Of a stretch of DNA of 64,000 nt, positions 56,996 through 64,000 are shown in pieces (positions within the stretch are counted from its first letter, which is position 1; every line of letters starts with the position of its first letter). The notes below the pieces were generated by a model. It was not told the origin of the DNA. It searched no databases and worked only from the letters and a program-made list of their open reading frames with translations. The stretch is from an uncultured Haliea sp. (GTDB lineage Bacteria > Pseudomonadota > Gammaproteobacteria > Pseudomonadales > Halieaceae). Location of the stretch: assembly GCA_913061145.1 (NCBI GenBank), contig CAJXUQ010000014.1:29237-93236 (forward strand). Reading direction: 5' to 3'. The position numbers were made by a program, and so were the translations under genes.

Positions 56996-58261
56996 TTAAC
57001 GCAGGTTGATCACGGTCTGGGTGACCGCGTCTTCTGCCTGAATCACCTGCGCGTTGGCCTGGAAGTTGCGCTGGGCAATGATCAGGTCAACGAGCTGCGC
57101 GGTAATTTCCACGTTGGACTCCTCCAGTGCCGCCGACTGGATCACCCCGAGCCCCGAGGTGCCGGGGGCGCCGACGTTGGAGGGACCGGACGCAAAGGTC
57201 TCCACCCAGTTGGTGTCGCCGATGGGCTGCAGGCCATTGGGGTTGTTGAAGTTGGCCAGCGCAATCTGCGCCAGCGCGCGTGACTCACCGTTGGTGAAGC
57301 GGGCGAAGGCGATACCGGTGGAATCAATCTCCAGGCCGCGCAGTTGGCCCGCGGCAAAGCCGTCCTGAACGACGCTGCTCACCGCAAAAGGGGTGCCGAA
57401 CTGCGTGGTATCAGAGAGGGACACGGTGATGTCCTGTGGGTCTGCGCCGGTGCCCGCACCCGCCGAGTTCAAGGGCTGCCAGCCGGTGATGTTCACTTCC
57501 ACCGGCAGCGTCAGCGGATCGAACTGGCCGTTGGACTGGAAGGTCAGCGTGTCCGGCCCGGAAGTGGTCACGCCGTCCACCAGGGAGTGTACTTCCCACT
57601 GGTTGGGTGTGGCGGTCTTGACGAAATACAGGCTCAACACGTGGGGGTTCCCGAGGCCGTCATACACCGTGGTAGAGGTGGTGGCGTTGAAGGAGCTCGG
57701 GTCCGGCGAGGTGGGCGGCAGGGCGAAGGCATCGAAGGGGCCACCAAACGGCACGGTGGGTTGCACTTCACGCGAGTCGAGGTTGGACGTCAGGTCAACA
57801 AGGCCGGTGGGGTTGGGGTCCAGCAGCGAAGTATCGATCTGGATATCACCCAGCTGCCCCGTTACGTCACCGACAGCGTTCACCTGGAAGCCCTGCAGGC
57901 GGGAACCCGCGTTGCTGACGACAAAGCCCTCGCGATCCACCTTGAAGTTCCCCGCACGGGTGTACTGCAGCGCGCCGTCAACGCTGAGCTGGAAGAAGCC
58001 ACCGCCACTGATGGCGAGGTCCAGGGCGTTGTCGGTGAAGCTGATGTTGCCCTGGCCGAACTCCTGCGTCACCGCAGACAGGCTCACGCCCTTGCCGATG
58101 GCGTTGCCGCCGGCACCGAGCAGGCTGGTGGCAAAGACATCGGCGAACTCTGCGCGCGAGGTCTTGTAGCCCACCGTGGAGGCGTTGGCGATATTGTTAC
58201 TGATGACATTGAGGTCTGCACTTGCAGCGTTAATGCCCGAAATTGCGGTATCAAAGGCCAT
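56996..58261 (-). CDS. flgE: Flagellar hook protein FlgE
   Basis: A 421-residue hook subunit. N-terminus MAFDTAISGINAASADLNVI with SNNIANASTVGYKTSRAEF, a variable middle with YFVKTATPNQWEVH (FlaE domain), and C-terminus QLVDLIIAQRNFQANAQVIQ. Normal size for polar flagellates. Confidence 0.97.
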   Translation of the reverse strand: MAFDTAISGINAASADLNVISNNIANASTVGYKTSRAEFADVFATSLLGAGGNAIGKGVSLSAVTQEFGQGNISFTDNALDLAISGGGFFQLSVDGALQYTRAGNFKVDREGFVVSNAGSRLQGFQVNAVGDVTGQLGDIQIDTSLLDPNPTGLVDLTSNLDSREVQPTVPFGGPFDAFALPPTSPDPSSFNATTSTTVYDGLGNPHVLSLYFVKTATPNQWEVHSLVDGVTTSGPDTLTFQSNGQFDPLTLPVEVNITGWQPLNSAGAGTGADPQDITVSLSDTTQFGTPFAVSSVVQDGFAAGQLRGLEIDSTGIAFARFTNGESRALAQIALANFNNPNGLQPIGDTNWVETFASGPSNVGAPGTSGLGVIQSAALEESNVEITAQLVDLIIAQRNFQANAQVIQAEDAVTQTVINLR

Positions 58262-58317
58262 TGTCTCTCTCCTGGCTCAACAAACGGTGGCGCGCGGTCC
58301 CGGGGGGCCCGTCGCTG

Positions 58318-59022
58318 TTACAAAATGCTCTTGATCGTGTTCATGCCCACCGTCTGACCATTGGCCAGGTTGAGGGCAACATCACCGGTACCGGCAGCGA
58401 TGGCCACTGACTCCACGCGCTGGTGGGCGTAGACCGGTACCGTGGTGGATACGCCACCCACCAGGGCTTCCACTGAAACGCGATACTGGCCGGCTTCGAG
58501 TTGTGCACCACTGCCATCGCGGCCGTCCCACTGGACGCGGAAATCAGAACTCACACCGGGCGGCAGCGCCGCGCTGTAGACCAGCCGGCCACTCATGTCC
58601 TGGATAAACAGGGTTGCCGAGGTGGCATTGCCGGTGAAGGCCACCGTGGCATCCAGGGCCAGTACGGGGTCGTCGCCCCCCTCCGCACCGCCTTCGACGG
58701 GGCGCAACAGGCCAACATTGCCCTCGGTCACCACATCGCGGCCCACCAGGTTCGCCGCCTGCAGGGCCTGGCTGCCAGTCAGTGCCGAAGCCAGGCCGCC
58801 GAAGCCGGTGTTCAGCTCCTGAATACCCGACACCGTGCCAAACTGCGCGAGCTGGCCCATGAAATCCATATTGTCCAGCGGCTTGGTGGGGTCCTGGTTT
58901 TTCAGCTGGGCGACCATCAGCGTCAGGAACGCCTCAGAACCCATATCCTCAACGGAATTGGCCTGTCGCGGTGCCGCTTCCGGTTGTGGAAACAGCTCAT
59001 TGATGCCGGCGAGCGTAGTCAT
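58318..59022 (-). CDS. flgD: Hook-cap scaffolding protein FlgD
   Basis: A 234-residue protein. The N-terminal segment EAFLTLMVAQLKNQDPTKPL-DN is diagnostic. It is followed by the tudor-like and Fn-III-like domains with FRVQWDGRDGSGAQLEAGQY. It caps the growing hook. 56 bases separate it from flgE. Confidence 0.96.
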   Translation of the reverse strand: MTTLAGINELFPQPEAAPRQANSVEDMGSEAFLTLMVAQLKNQDPTKPLDNMDFMGQLAQFGTVSGIQELNTGFGGLASALTGSQALQAANLVGRDVVTEGNVGLLRPVEGGAEGGDDPVLALDATVAFTGNATSATLFIQDMSGRLVYSAALPPGVSSDFRVQWDGRDGSGAQLEAGQYRVSVEALVGGVSTTVPVYAHQRVESVAIAAGTGDVALNLANGQTVGMNTIKSIL

Positions 59023-59040
59023 CGGTGTCGTCCTCTGGAA

Positions 59041-59463
59041 TTATCGACCCAGCGTGATGGTGCGCTGGATAAGCTGTTTGGCGGTGTTCATGGCCTCAAT
59101 GCTGCTCTGGTAGGAGCGCGAAGCCGATATCATGTTGGCCATTTCATCCACCGGGTTGATGTTGGAGCGGTAGATGTAGCCCTCCGCGTTGGCCAGCGGG
59201 TGGGATGGCGCAAACTCCTGCCGCGGGGGCAGCGTCGACTCGACGATTTCCGCAACGCGCACCCCGGCGGCGCCCTCGGCGTCGCCGAGGCCGTCCTGCA
59301 GCAGGGTTTCAAACACGGGATAGCGCGCTTGATAGGCCCCTTCCGGCGTGCTGCTGACCACCTGTGAATTCGCCAGGTTGCTGGAAATGGTGTTGAGCCG
59401 CACGCTCTGTGCTTCCAGGGCCGACGCCGATACCGCCATGATGTTGAACAGGCTCATGCTCAT
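59041..59463 (-). CDS. flgC: Proximal rod protein FlgC
   Basis: A 140-residue rod protein: LFNIMAVSASALEAQSVRLN, TISSNLANSQVVSSTPEGAY and the C-terminal NPVDEMANMISASRSYQSSI. It overlaps flgB by four bases (ATGA). Confidence 0.97.
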   Translation of the reverse strand: MSMSLFNIMAVSASALEAQSVRLNTISSNLANSQVVSSTPEGAYQARYPVFETLLQDGLGDAEGAAGVRVAEIVESTLPPRQEFAPSHPLANAEGYIYRSNINPVDEMANMISASRSYQSSIEAMNTAKQLIQRTITLGR

Positions 59464-59852
59464 TCACCCCGTATAGCGCGCTGCGTGGACTTGATGCGGC
59501 TGTCCAGAATTGTCAGGCTGGCCTGGTAGCGGATGGCGTTGTCCATGAACTCCGCATGCTCGCGCTGGGCCTCTACCGTGTTGCCATCCAGGGCCGGCTG
59601 GCTGGGCACGCGGTACAGCAGGGGCTGTTCATTCGCCGCCCCCATACCGCCGTTGGCATCCAGGTGACGGGCGTGCGTGCGACGCAGCCCGCCGGCGGTC
59701 GCCGCCTGCATGGCGGCTGCAAAGTCGATGTCACGGGCCTTGTAGCCGGGCGTGTCCTGGTTCGCCAGGTTGGCCGCTATCAGCTCCAGGCGCTGGGCGC
59801 GCAGCGCCATTGCCTGGCCACTCGTTCCAAAAACCCGGTCGGTAAAACTCAT
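59460..59852 (-). CDS. flgB: Proximal rod protein FlgB
   Basis: A 130-residue rod protein and first gene of the flgBCDEFGHIJKL operon. Motifs: MALRAQRLELIAANLANQDT, PGYKARDIDF and NTVEAQREHAEFMDNAIRYQ. The ATG at 59852 is preceded by AAGGAGTGA. The frame is open upstream to 59918, but the sigma-54 promoter at 59902 excludes that start. Confidence 0.97.
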   Translation of the reverse strand: MSFTDRVFGTSGQAMALRAQRLELIAANLANQDTPGYKARDIDFAAAMQAATAGGLRRTHARHLDANGGMGAANEQPLLYRVPSQPALDGNTVEAQREHAEFMDNAIRYQASLTILDSRIKSTQRAIRGE

Positions 59853-59901
59853 GTCGGTCACTCCTTCTTGCTGCTTACTCACAGCACGCGCAGGAAACCT
59901 A

Positions 59902-59917
59902 ATCAGGAACCGTGCCA
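59902..59917 (-). promoter_or_regulatory. Sigma-54 promoter candidate for flgB operon
   Basis: Minus-strand TGGCACG-GTTC-CTGAT: a perfect -24 block, with the -12 reading TGA instead of TGC. The predicted start near 59891 gives a 40-base leader. Confidence 0.55.
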
Positions 59918-59920
59918 ACC

Positions 59921-59937
59921 ATAAAATAGTCTTTTAT
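59921..59937. promoter_or_regulatory. AT-rich inverted repeat upstream of the flgB promoter
   Basis: ATAAAA-TAGTC-TTTTAT, perfect 6-base arms, immediately upstream of the -24 block. It is a candidate activator or IHF-type site; its sequence does not match the FleQ-like boxes. Confidence 0.35.
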
Positions 59938-59991
59938 TACAATGCGTTAAGAAATTTCTGAGCGGAGTTCAGGGGCCGATTGGAAGCCCGC

Positions 59992-60020
59992 TTGCCGCTC
60001 CGGCGGCAAAAATTGCCGCC
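59992..60020. promoter_or_regulatory. Overlapping, mutually exclusive hairpins between flgB and flgA
   Basis: Three arms: TTGCCGC (59992-59998), GGCGGCAA (60002-60009) and TTGCCGCC (60013-60020). The middle arm pairs perfectly with either side (loops TCCG or AAA). The element lies upstream of the flgA promoter core and upstream of the flgB promoter, so it would be DNA-level or in an upstream-initiated transcript. Confidence 0.5.
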
Positions 60021-60050
60021 CCACCACACAGCGGCAGAGTTGTCCGCGAC

Positions 60051-60066
60051 TGGCATGGTTCCTGCT
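60051..60066 (+). promoter_or_regulatory. Sigma-54 promoter candidate for flgA
   Basis: TGGCATG-GTTC-CTGCT, GG-N10-GC, with the same central GGTTCCTG as the divergent flgB element. The predicted start near 60077 gives a 24-base leader containing GGGAGG before the ATG at 60101. Confidence 0.65.
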
Positions 60067-60100
60067 TTACCACCCGTTGACGACCTGTTTGGGAGGCTTC

Positions 60101-60820
60101 ATGTCAATTTTCCGGCGCACCCGGTTGCGCCTGCTGCTCATCGCCATCTTTCTGCCGGCCTTCTTCGCCGCGGGCACGCTGGCTGAGATACTCCATCCAC
60201 TGGAGGACGTGGTGGCGGCCGCCAGCGCTGAGGCGACCGCGGCGGCACAGGCGCAGGGCTACACCGACCTTGAGGTGAGCGCACGCCCCCTGGACTCCCG
60301 CCTGCGCCTGCAGGCCTGTGGCGAACCGCTGGAGACATTCAGCAACGCCAACGCAAGCGTGCTGGGACCGGTGAGTATCGGCGTGCGCTGCGCACAGCCC
60401 AGTGCCTGGACGCTGTATGTGCGCCTGGACGTCAGCACCCGCGCCACCCTCCCCGTGCTGGCTGATAACCTGCCCCGCGGCAGCGTCATCAGCGAACGTG
60501 ACCTCACCCTGGTGGAACGCACCATTACCAGTGCCACCGATGCGGTGATCCTGGACCCGCAGCAGGCCATCGGCATGGAGCTTATCCGGCCGGCCAGCGC
60601 AGGATCGCCGTTGCGGCACAGTCAGCTGCGCCCGCCGCAGCTGATCTCCCGCGGCCAGACCGTCACCCTGATCGCCGGTGGCGAGGGCCTGCAGGTCACC
60701 ATGCAGGGCCGCGCCATGGCCAATGCCGCGGCGGGTGACCGCCTGCTGGTGACCAACCTTGCTTCCGGGCGCCGGGTCGAGGGCATCGTCAACGCCGACG
60801 GCAGTGTGCGCATACCATGA
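60101..60820 (+). CDS. flgA: P-ring assembly chaperone FlgA
   Basis: A 239-residue periplasmic chaperone. Signal peptide about 1-28 (LRLLLIAIFLPAFFAAGTLA), an N-terminal variable domain and the conserved C-terminal SAF-type domain (NLPRGSVISERDLTLVERTI, SRGQTVTLIAGGEGLQVTMQ). Start at the ATG at 60101, four bases after GGGAGG. Divergent from flgB. Confidence 0.95.
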   Translation: MSIFRRTRLRLLLIAIFLPAFFAAGTLAEILHPLEDVVAAASAEATAAAQAQGYTDLEVSARPLDSRLRLQACGEPLETFSNANASVLGPVSIGVRCAQPSAWTLYVRLDVSTRATLPVLADNLPRGSVISERDLTLVERTITSATDAVILDPQQAIGMELIRPASAGSPLRHSQLRPPQLISRGQTVTLIAGGEGLQVTMQGRAMANAAAGDRLLVTNLASGRRVEGIVNADGSVRIP

Positions 60821-60843
60821 ACACGCCGGGGCGATGCTTGTGC

Positions 60844-60870
60844 TAAACTTTTCTGTCCGGCTGCCGCTAA
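60844..60870 (+). promoter_or_regulatory. Sigma-28 promoter candidate for flgMN
   Basis: TAAA (60844-60847), 15-base spacer, GCCGCTAA (60863-60870): one mismatch to TAAA-N15-GCCGATAA. It lies between flgA and flgM and gives FliA-dependent feedback on its own anti-sigma factor. Confidence 0.85.
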
Positions 60871-60922
60871 CCTGTTCGAGGCACCCACACGTGCCAGCCA
60901 TTCACTGACTGCGTGAACCGAC

Positions 60923-61234
60923 ATGGACCCAATTGACAACAATGCCAACATCAAACCGTCGCGCGCCGGCGGGGATGCACGCACCAGCACAGTGGACCAG
61001 GCCGGACGCAGCAGCCAGGCCAGTGCCGGCAAGCCGGTGGTGGAGGCAGATGCGGTCACCATCACGCGCATGGCGGAAGACATGCTGCAACTGGAGACGC
61101 AGTTGGCCAGCGTGCCCGACGCCAATATGGAACGCGTGGAGCAGTTGCGCGCAGCCATTAGCGACGGCAGCTACCGGGTCGATCTGGAGCAGATTGTGAG
61201 CAACCTGCTGCAGGCTGAACAGGATCTGTCCTGA
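60923..61234 (+). CDS. flgM: Anti-sigma-28 factor FlgM
   Basis: A 103-residue protein, disordered at the N-terminus, with the FlgM C-terminal region (ERVEQLRAAISDGSYRVDLE, QIVSNLLQAEQDL) that wraps around FliA. Exported after hook completion to release FliA. Confidence 0.94.
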   Translation: MDPIDNNANIKPSRAGGDARTSTVDQAGRSSQASAGKPVVEADAVTITRMAEDMLQLETQLASVPDANMERVEQLRAAISDGSYRVDLEQIVSNLLQAEQDLS

Positions 61235-61236
61235 AC

Positions 61237-61689
61237 GTGACCCCCGGTGAGCAACTGGCGCAGGCCCTGCGCGCCGAAATCACCGCCCTGGAAACCGTAC
61301 TCACCCACCTCGACGCTGAACAACAGGCGCTGCGTACTGGTGATGCCGAACGCATCGAAGCCTGCACCCGCGCCAAAGACGCGGCCTTGAAGCAGCTCGC
61401 CGGCCTGCAGCAACAGCGTCCCACCTCCGCCACTGACGCCACATTGTCCAGCCAGATCAGCGCGCTCGACAATGCCACCGAGAATCGCGAGCTGCAGGCC
61501 CGGTTGATTGCGCTGGGTGAACGCTGCGCCGAGCTCAACGCCAGCAACGGCGTACTCATCGGGCGCCTGACCGAGCACACCCGCAGCGCGCTGCGGGTGC
61601 TGCGCCAGCAGGACGGCGATCCCCGGCTATATTCAGGTACCGGAGCCGCCGACAACGCCAGCGACAGCCAAAGCCTCGGCAAGGCCTAG
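61237..61689 (+). CDS. flgN: FlgN-family export chaperone
   Basis: A 150-residue helical protein starting with GTG three bases after flgM (TPGEQLAQALRAEITALETV, LKQLAGLQQQRPTS, RLIALGERCAELNASNGVLI). FlgN chaperones FlgK and FlgL. The family match rests on helix pattern, the N-terminal LETVLTHLDAEQQAL and its position after flgM. Confidence 0.88.
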   Translation: MTPGEQLAQALRAEITALETVLTHLDAEQQALRTGDAERIEACTRAKDAALKQLAGLQQQRPTSATDATLSSQISALDNATENRELQARLIALGERCAELNASNGVLIGRLTEHTRSALRVLRQQDGDPRLYSGTGAADNASDSQSLGKA

Positions 61690-61707
61690 AGCAGCGGGTC
61701 CCAAAAC

Positions 61708-61721
61708 GTCAATTAATTGAC
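61708..61721. promoter_or_regulatory. FleQ-box-like perfect palindrome upstream of a cyclase gene
   Basis: GTCAATTAATTGAC, perfectly palindromic and matching 12 of 13 defined positions of the FleQ consensus as I recall it. It is about 130 bases upstream of a strong sigma-54 promoter, a typical enhancer distance. The intervening bases to 61847 are AT-rich with no gene. Confidence 0.65.
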
Positions 61722-61847
61722 TCCTGGCCCGGCGTTATTTTGCCGCTCCCTGCACAGCCTGTGCTTCTGCATTCATGAGAACGCCATAAATATCGCCTAA
61801 TTGCCGTTATTGTCCCCTAATTCCTTTTAATTTCCAATTAATCTTGT

Positions 61848-61863
61848 TGGCACACACTTTGCT
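61848..61863 (+). promoter_or_regulatory. Sigma-54 promoter candidate for the GGDEF gene
   Basis: TGGCACA-CACT-TTGCT, followed by TT: the best sigma-54 match in the window. The predicted start is near 61874. Confidence 0.85.
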
Positions 61864-61902
61864 TTACCTTGCTTGATGGACCTTCACTCGAGCATTGATG
61901 CC

Positions 61903-62832
61903 ATGACCGACCGATCACCGTTCACCCTCGTCAGCGACCGCGCTGCCAACCTGGCGCCATCCGTTGCCACAGCCGTGGCGTCACCGCTGGGTGAGCGCGA
62001 TGCAGCGGACCAGCTGCTGGGACTGTTTGATCTGCTGCTCGGTGAAGCCGACCAGAGCGTACTGCTGGAGCGCTTCCACAACTGGGCAAACCGCTGCGGG
62101 CTGGCTGACAGCCTGGGCTTCACAGCCGCCGATGACGACCTGCCGGTTGTTCTGGGTGAACAACGCCACCATCGTGCGCTCTATCAGCTGGACATCGACG
62201 GCAGCACACTGGGGGCGGTGACCCTGTCCCGCCGCCAGCGCTACAGTGAGCCTGAGCTGACGCTGCTGGAACGGGCACTCGGCGGCCTGGCGCGTGCCCT
62301 GCGCCTCGCCCAGCAACTGGCCAGGGCGCAGGCCACTGCCATGCACGACGGGCTCACCGGCCTCCTCAACCGCCGCGCCATGGATGAGCGCCTGGCCCAG
62401 GAGCTGCTGCTATCCAGGCGCCACTGCAGCGCGCTGTCGCTGATGATCATCGACATCGACCACTTCAAGGATATCAATGATCAATTGGGGCATCTGGTGG
62501 GCGATGAGGTGCTGCGTTGCCTGGCCCAGGCTTTCCGCTCCTGCGTGCGCGAGTCGGACCTGCTGTTTCGCCTGGGCGGCGACGAATTCGCCATCCTGCT
62601 GCCCCGCACCGGACTCAGCGGCGCGGCGGATGTGGCGCGCAAGATCCGCGAAACGGTCGAGCACGTCACCGTGGAACTGGCCGCCAACACCGGCGGGGTA
62701 CTGCCTCGCGTGAGCATCGGCGTGGCCGATCTGCTTCCCGGCGATGATGACAAGGCGCTGCTGCAGCGCGCGGACACCCACCTCTACCACGCCAAGGCAC
62801 AGGGCCGGGGGCGAGTGTGCATCAGCGTCTGA
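61903..62832 (+). CDS. Diguanylate cyclase (GGDEF) under FleQ/sigma-54-type control
   Basis: A 309-residue soluble protein. Residues 30-145 form a GAF-like sensory region without a clear ligand motif. The GGDEF domain (about 150-305) is complete: LMIIDIDHFKDINDQLGH, the I-site RESD, RLGGDEFAILLP. It should make c-di-GMP with feedback inhibition. Earlier starts at 61873 and 61876 would be leaderless given the promoter, so I use the ATG at 61903. It lies directly after flgMN but has its own sigma-54 promoter and FleQ-like box, so it is likely part of the flagellar regulon. Confidence 0.92.
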   Translation: MTDRSPFTLVSDRAANLAPSVATAVASPLGERDAADQLLGLFDLLLGEADQSVLLERFHNWANRCGLADSLGFTAADDDLPVVLGEQRHHRALYQLDIDGSTLGAVTLSRRQRYSEPELTLLERALGGLARALRLAQQLARAQATAMHDGLTGLLNRRAMDERLAQELLLSRRHCSALSLMIIDIDHFKDINDQLGHLVGDEVLRCLAQAFRSCVRESDLLFRLGGDEFAILLPRTGLSGAADVARKIRETVEHVTVELAANTGGVLPRVSIGVADLLPGDDDKALLQRADTHLYHAKAQGRGRVCISV

Positions 62833-63281
62833 GCGGACGCCGGCGCAGCCGCAGGGCCAACGCCGGTTCCGGCAACCTGTGGCTGCGCAGCGATCTGCGC
62901 GCCCCCGCCGCACCGCAGGGGCGTCGCGAGCCCGGCACGAACCCACGACCTGTCGTGCGCAGCTGGATGACCTGGACGCTGTTTGGTGCCCTGCTGGTCA
63001 CCACCGCCGCCGCGGGCCACGGCTTTCTGGCGACGGAACCTGTCGTGGCGTCGGTGGCACGCACCGTGGCGCCGATCGGCGAGGCCTCCCCGGTTGAGTT
63101 AACACAGCCGATCACCAACACGGCAAATACGCTACCTGCGCTGTATGCCCTGGAAGACACCCAACAGCAGTTGATTACGCAGGTTGAGGAAATCCAGGCA
63201 GCAAACCGCGCGCTGCTCAGCCGGCTTGAATCACTGCAGGCGGCGCTGGCACCGGAAGACCCAGAAACAGCCACCCGCTAG
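62817..63281 (+). CDS. Small single-pass membrane protein with coiled coil
   Basis: A 154-residue protein of unknown family. A basic N-terminus (about 1-48), one membrane helix (MTWTLFGALLVTTAAAGHGF, about 51-70) and a C-terminal coiled coil (TQQQLITQVEEIQAANRALL). The GTG at 62817 overlaps the end of the cyclase gene by 16 bases, which suggests coupling. A later GTG at 62955, just before the helix, is possible. It converges on the SPOR gene with a four-base overlap. A membrane partner of the cyclase is a possibility but only from position. Confidence 0.6.
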   Translation: MHQRLSGRRRSRRANAGSGNLWLRSDLRAPAAPQGRREPGTNPRPVVRSWMTWTLFGALLVTTAAAGHGFLATEPVVASVARTVAPIGEASPVELTQPITNTANTLPALYALEDTQQQLITQVEEIQAANRALLSRLESLQAALAPEDPETATR

Positions 63282-64000
63282 TTCGGGTCACTACGCCCCA
63301 CCCAGAGACGCCCAAGACCATAGCGGTCCTCCAATCCTGCGGCGAGGGCCCGCGCCTGCTGCTGGGACTCCAGCCCGACGATCCGCACCCGGAACAGATC
63401 CTGACCGGAGACGGTTGCCGCCTGAATCACAACCGAACCCCGATCCACCTGCAACCGCCCTGCCCAGCGCTCGGCAATACTGCGCTGCACGTAGGATCCG
63501 AAATTCACGAACCAGGCACCGCTCACCGCAGGTGTGGCGGACTCTGGAGACGCTTCCTGCGTCGGCGCAGCGCTCTCTGGCACCGGCGAGGGAACCGCCA
63601 CCGGGGCGGGTGCCGCCGCCGCACCCTCCGCCTCCACAAGACGCTGAGCCAGGCCCGCCTCCAGCTGCTCAATCATTGCCGACAGCTCGCGGTTTTCAGC
63701 CCGCAGCTGGCTGAGGTCGCGCTCCAGCCGGGCGTTGCCCTCTGCCACGTCACGGGCGAGACGCTCCTGCAGCAGCAGGTCCTCCCGCGACACCACGTCC
63801 ACGCGACGCTGCTCAAGCGCCATGAATTCGGCCCTCAGCGCCTCGCGCTCCTGCACCAGGTACCCGTACACCACGGCGCCGATCACGAGCGTGGCGGCAA
63901 ACAGCGCCCAGGACAGTGTCCGCGGACTCGGTACGCGGCGCGGAGCGGCCACAAAGGGTGGTTCGGGTTCCGGCTCGGGTTCCGGCTCGGGTTCCGGCTC
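63278..64000 (-). CDS. SPOR-domain protein (C-terminal part)
   Basis: At least 240 residues, open at the right edge. It begins in the window with an alternating Glu-Pro run, then a membrane helix (about 30 residues in: WALFAATLVIGAVVYGYLV), a periplasmic coiled coil (REDLLLQERLARDVAEGNAR), a Pro/Ala linker and a C-terminal SPOR domain (AWFVNFGSYVQRSIAERWAG, LFRVRIVGLESQQQARAL) that binds denuded septal peptidoglycan. This is the layout of type II envelope proteins with a cytosolic extension. A GTG at 63952 could start a shorter form, but there is no ribosome binding site there and the frame stays open to the edge. Confidence 0.85.
   Translation of the reverse strand, partial: EPEPEPEPEPEPEPPFVAAPRRVPSPRTLSWALFAATLVIGAVVYGYLVQEREALRAEFMALEQRRVDVVSREDLLLQERLARDVAEGNARLERDLSQLRAENRELSAMIEQLEAGLAQRLVEAEGAAAAPAPVAVPSPVPESAAPTQEASPESATPAVSGAWFVNFGSYVQRSIAERWAGRLQVDRGSVVIQAATVSGQDLFRVRIVGLESQQQARALAAGLEDRYGLGRLWVGRSDPN
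63961..64000. repeat. 12-base tandem repeat encoding Glu-Pro
   Basis: About 3.3 copies of CGGGTTCCGGCT reach the window edge, in frame within the SPOR gene, encoding alternating Glu-Pro. The array continues off the window, so its true length is unknown. Confidence 0.85.

Noticed and set aside
62822..63274. 150-codon minus-strand frame opposite the small membrane protein
   Set aside because: Ser/Arg/Ala-rich shadow; the plus-strand frame has a sensible helix and coiled coil and overlaps the cyclase in the usual way.

Overview
The window is GC-rich (about 60-65%), densely coding DNA from a gammaproteobacterium with a polar, Pseudomonas/Vibrio/Shewanella-type flagellar system. Evidence for this is FlhF and FleN (FlhG), a FleQ-FleSR sigma-54 cascade, FliA, and both PomAB and MotCD stators. 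A PEP-CTERM protein and the general gene style suggest a marine, Halieaceae-like lineage, but that assignment is inference. I saw no rRNA or tRNA genes, insertion sequences, prophage or CRISPR array.

1-16.3 kb is metabolic and accessory. It holds the N-terminus of a beta-lactamase-family serine hydrolase, a lone gcvP, a cold-shock/DUF1294 membrane protein, two small membrane proteins (VTT and DUF454 families), a luciferase-like oxidoreductase, an HSL-type alpha/beta hydrolase, a TonB-dependent receptor, an ABC-F ATPase (YbiT type) and an S4-domain protein. These are followed by a Rieske oxygenase alpha subunit, a small membrane protein, a flavin-dependent halogenase-like enzyme, a PEP-CTERM protein with a P-domain-like core, and a nitroreductase/deazaflavin-family protein. 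The halogenase-like and deazaflavin-family genes share a nearly identical promoter block. The PEP-CTERM gene has a good sigma-54 promoter candidate.

16.3-21.9 kb holds satellite motility modules: a diguanylate cyclase with FhlB and a second FliK-like protein (minus strand), facing pomA-pomB-PilZ (plus strand). 21.7-61.7 kb is a nearly complete flagellar locus, almost all on the minus strand. Reading with transcription, the order is flgBCDEFGHIJKL, fliC, flaG, fliDST, a PilZ-like gene, fleQ, fleSR, fliEFGHIJK, fliLMNOPQR, flhBA, flhF, fleN, fliA, motCD and a 60-residue basic protein. On the other strand are flgA and flgM-flgN. The chemotaxis genes that sit between fliA and motCD in Pseudomonas are absent.

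61.7-64 kb contains a second diguanylate cyclase, a small membrane protein and the C-terminal part of a SPOR protein that runs off the window with a Glu-Pro repeat.

Regulation can be read from the DNA. Sigma-54 elements (GG-N10-GC with extended matches) precede fleSR, fliD, flgB, flgA, fliL, the 61.9 kb cyclase and the PEP-CTERM gene. Sigma-28 elements precede fliC and flgM. FleQ-box-like palindromes lie upstream of fleQ itself (over a -35 hexamer), fleSR and the cyclase. FleQ is unusual: it has only the AAA+ and HTH domains, no ATG start, and lacks the N-terminal FleQ domain and the LFRS c-di-GMP motif. The window therefore suggests a rewired FleQ/c-di-GMP circuit, with a FleQ/sigma-54-type promoter driving a cyclase next to the flagellar genes.
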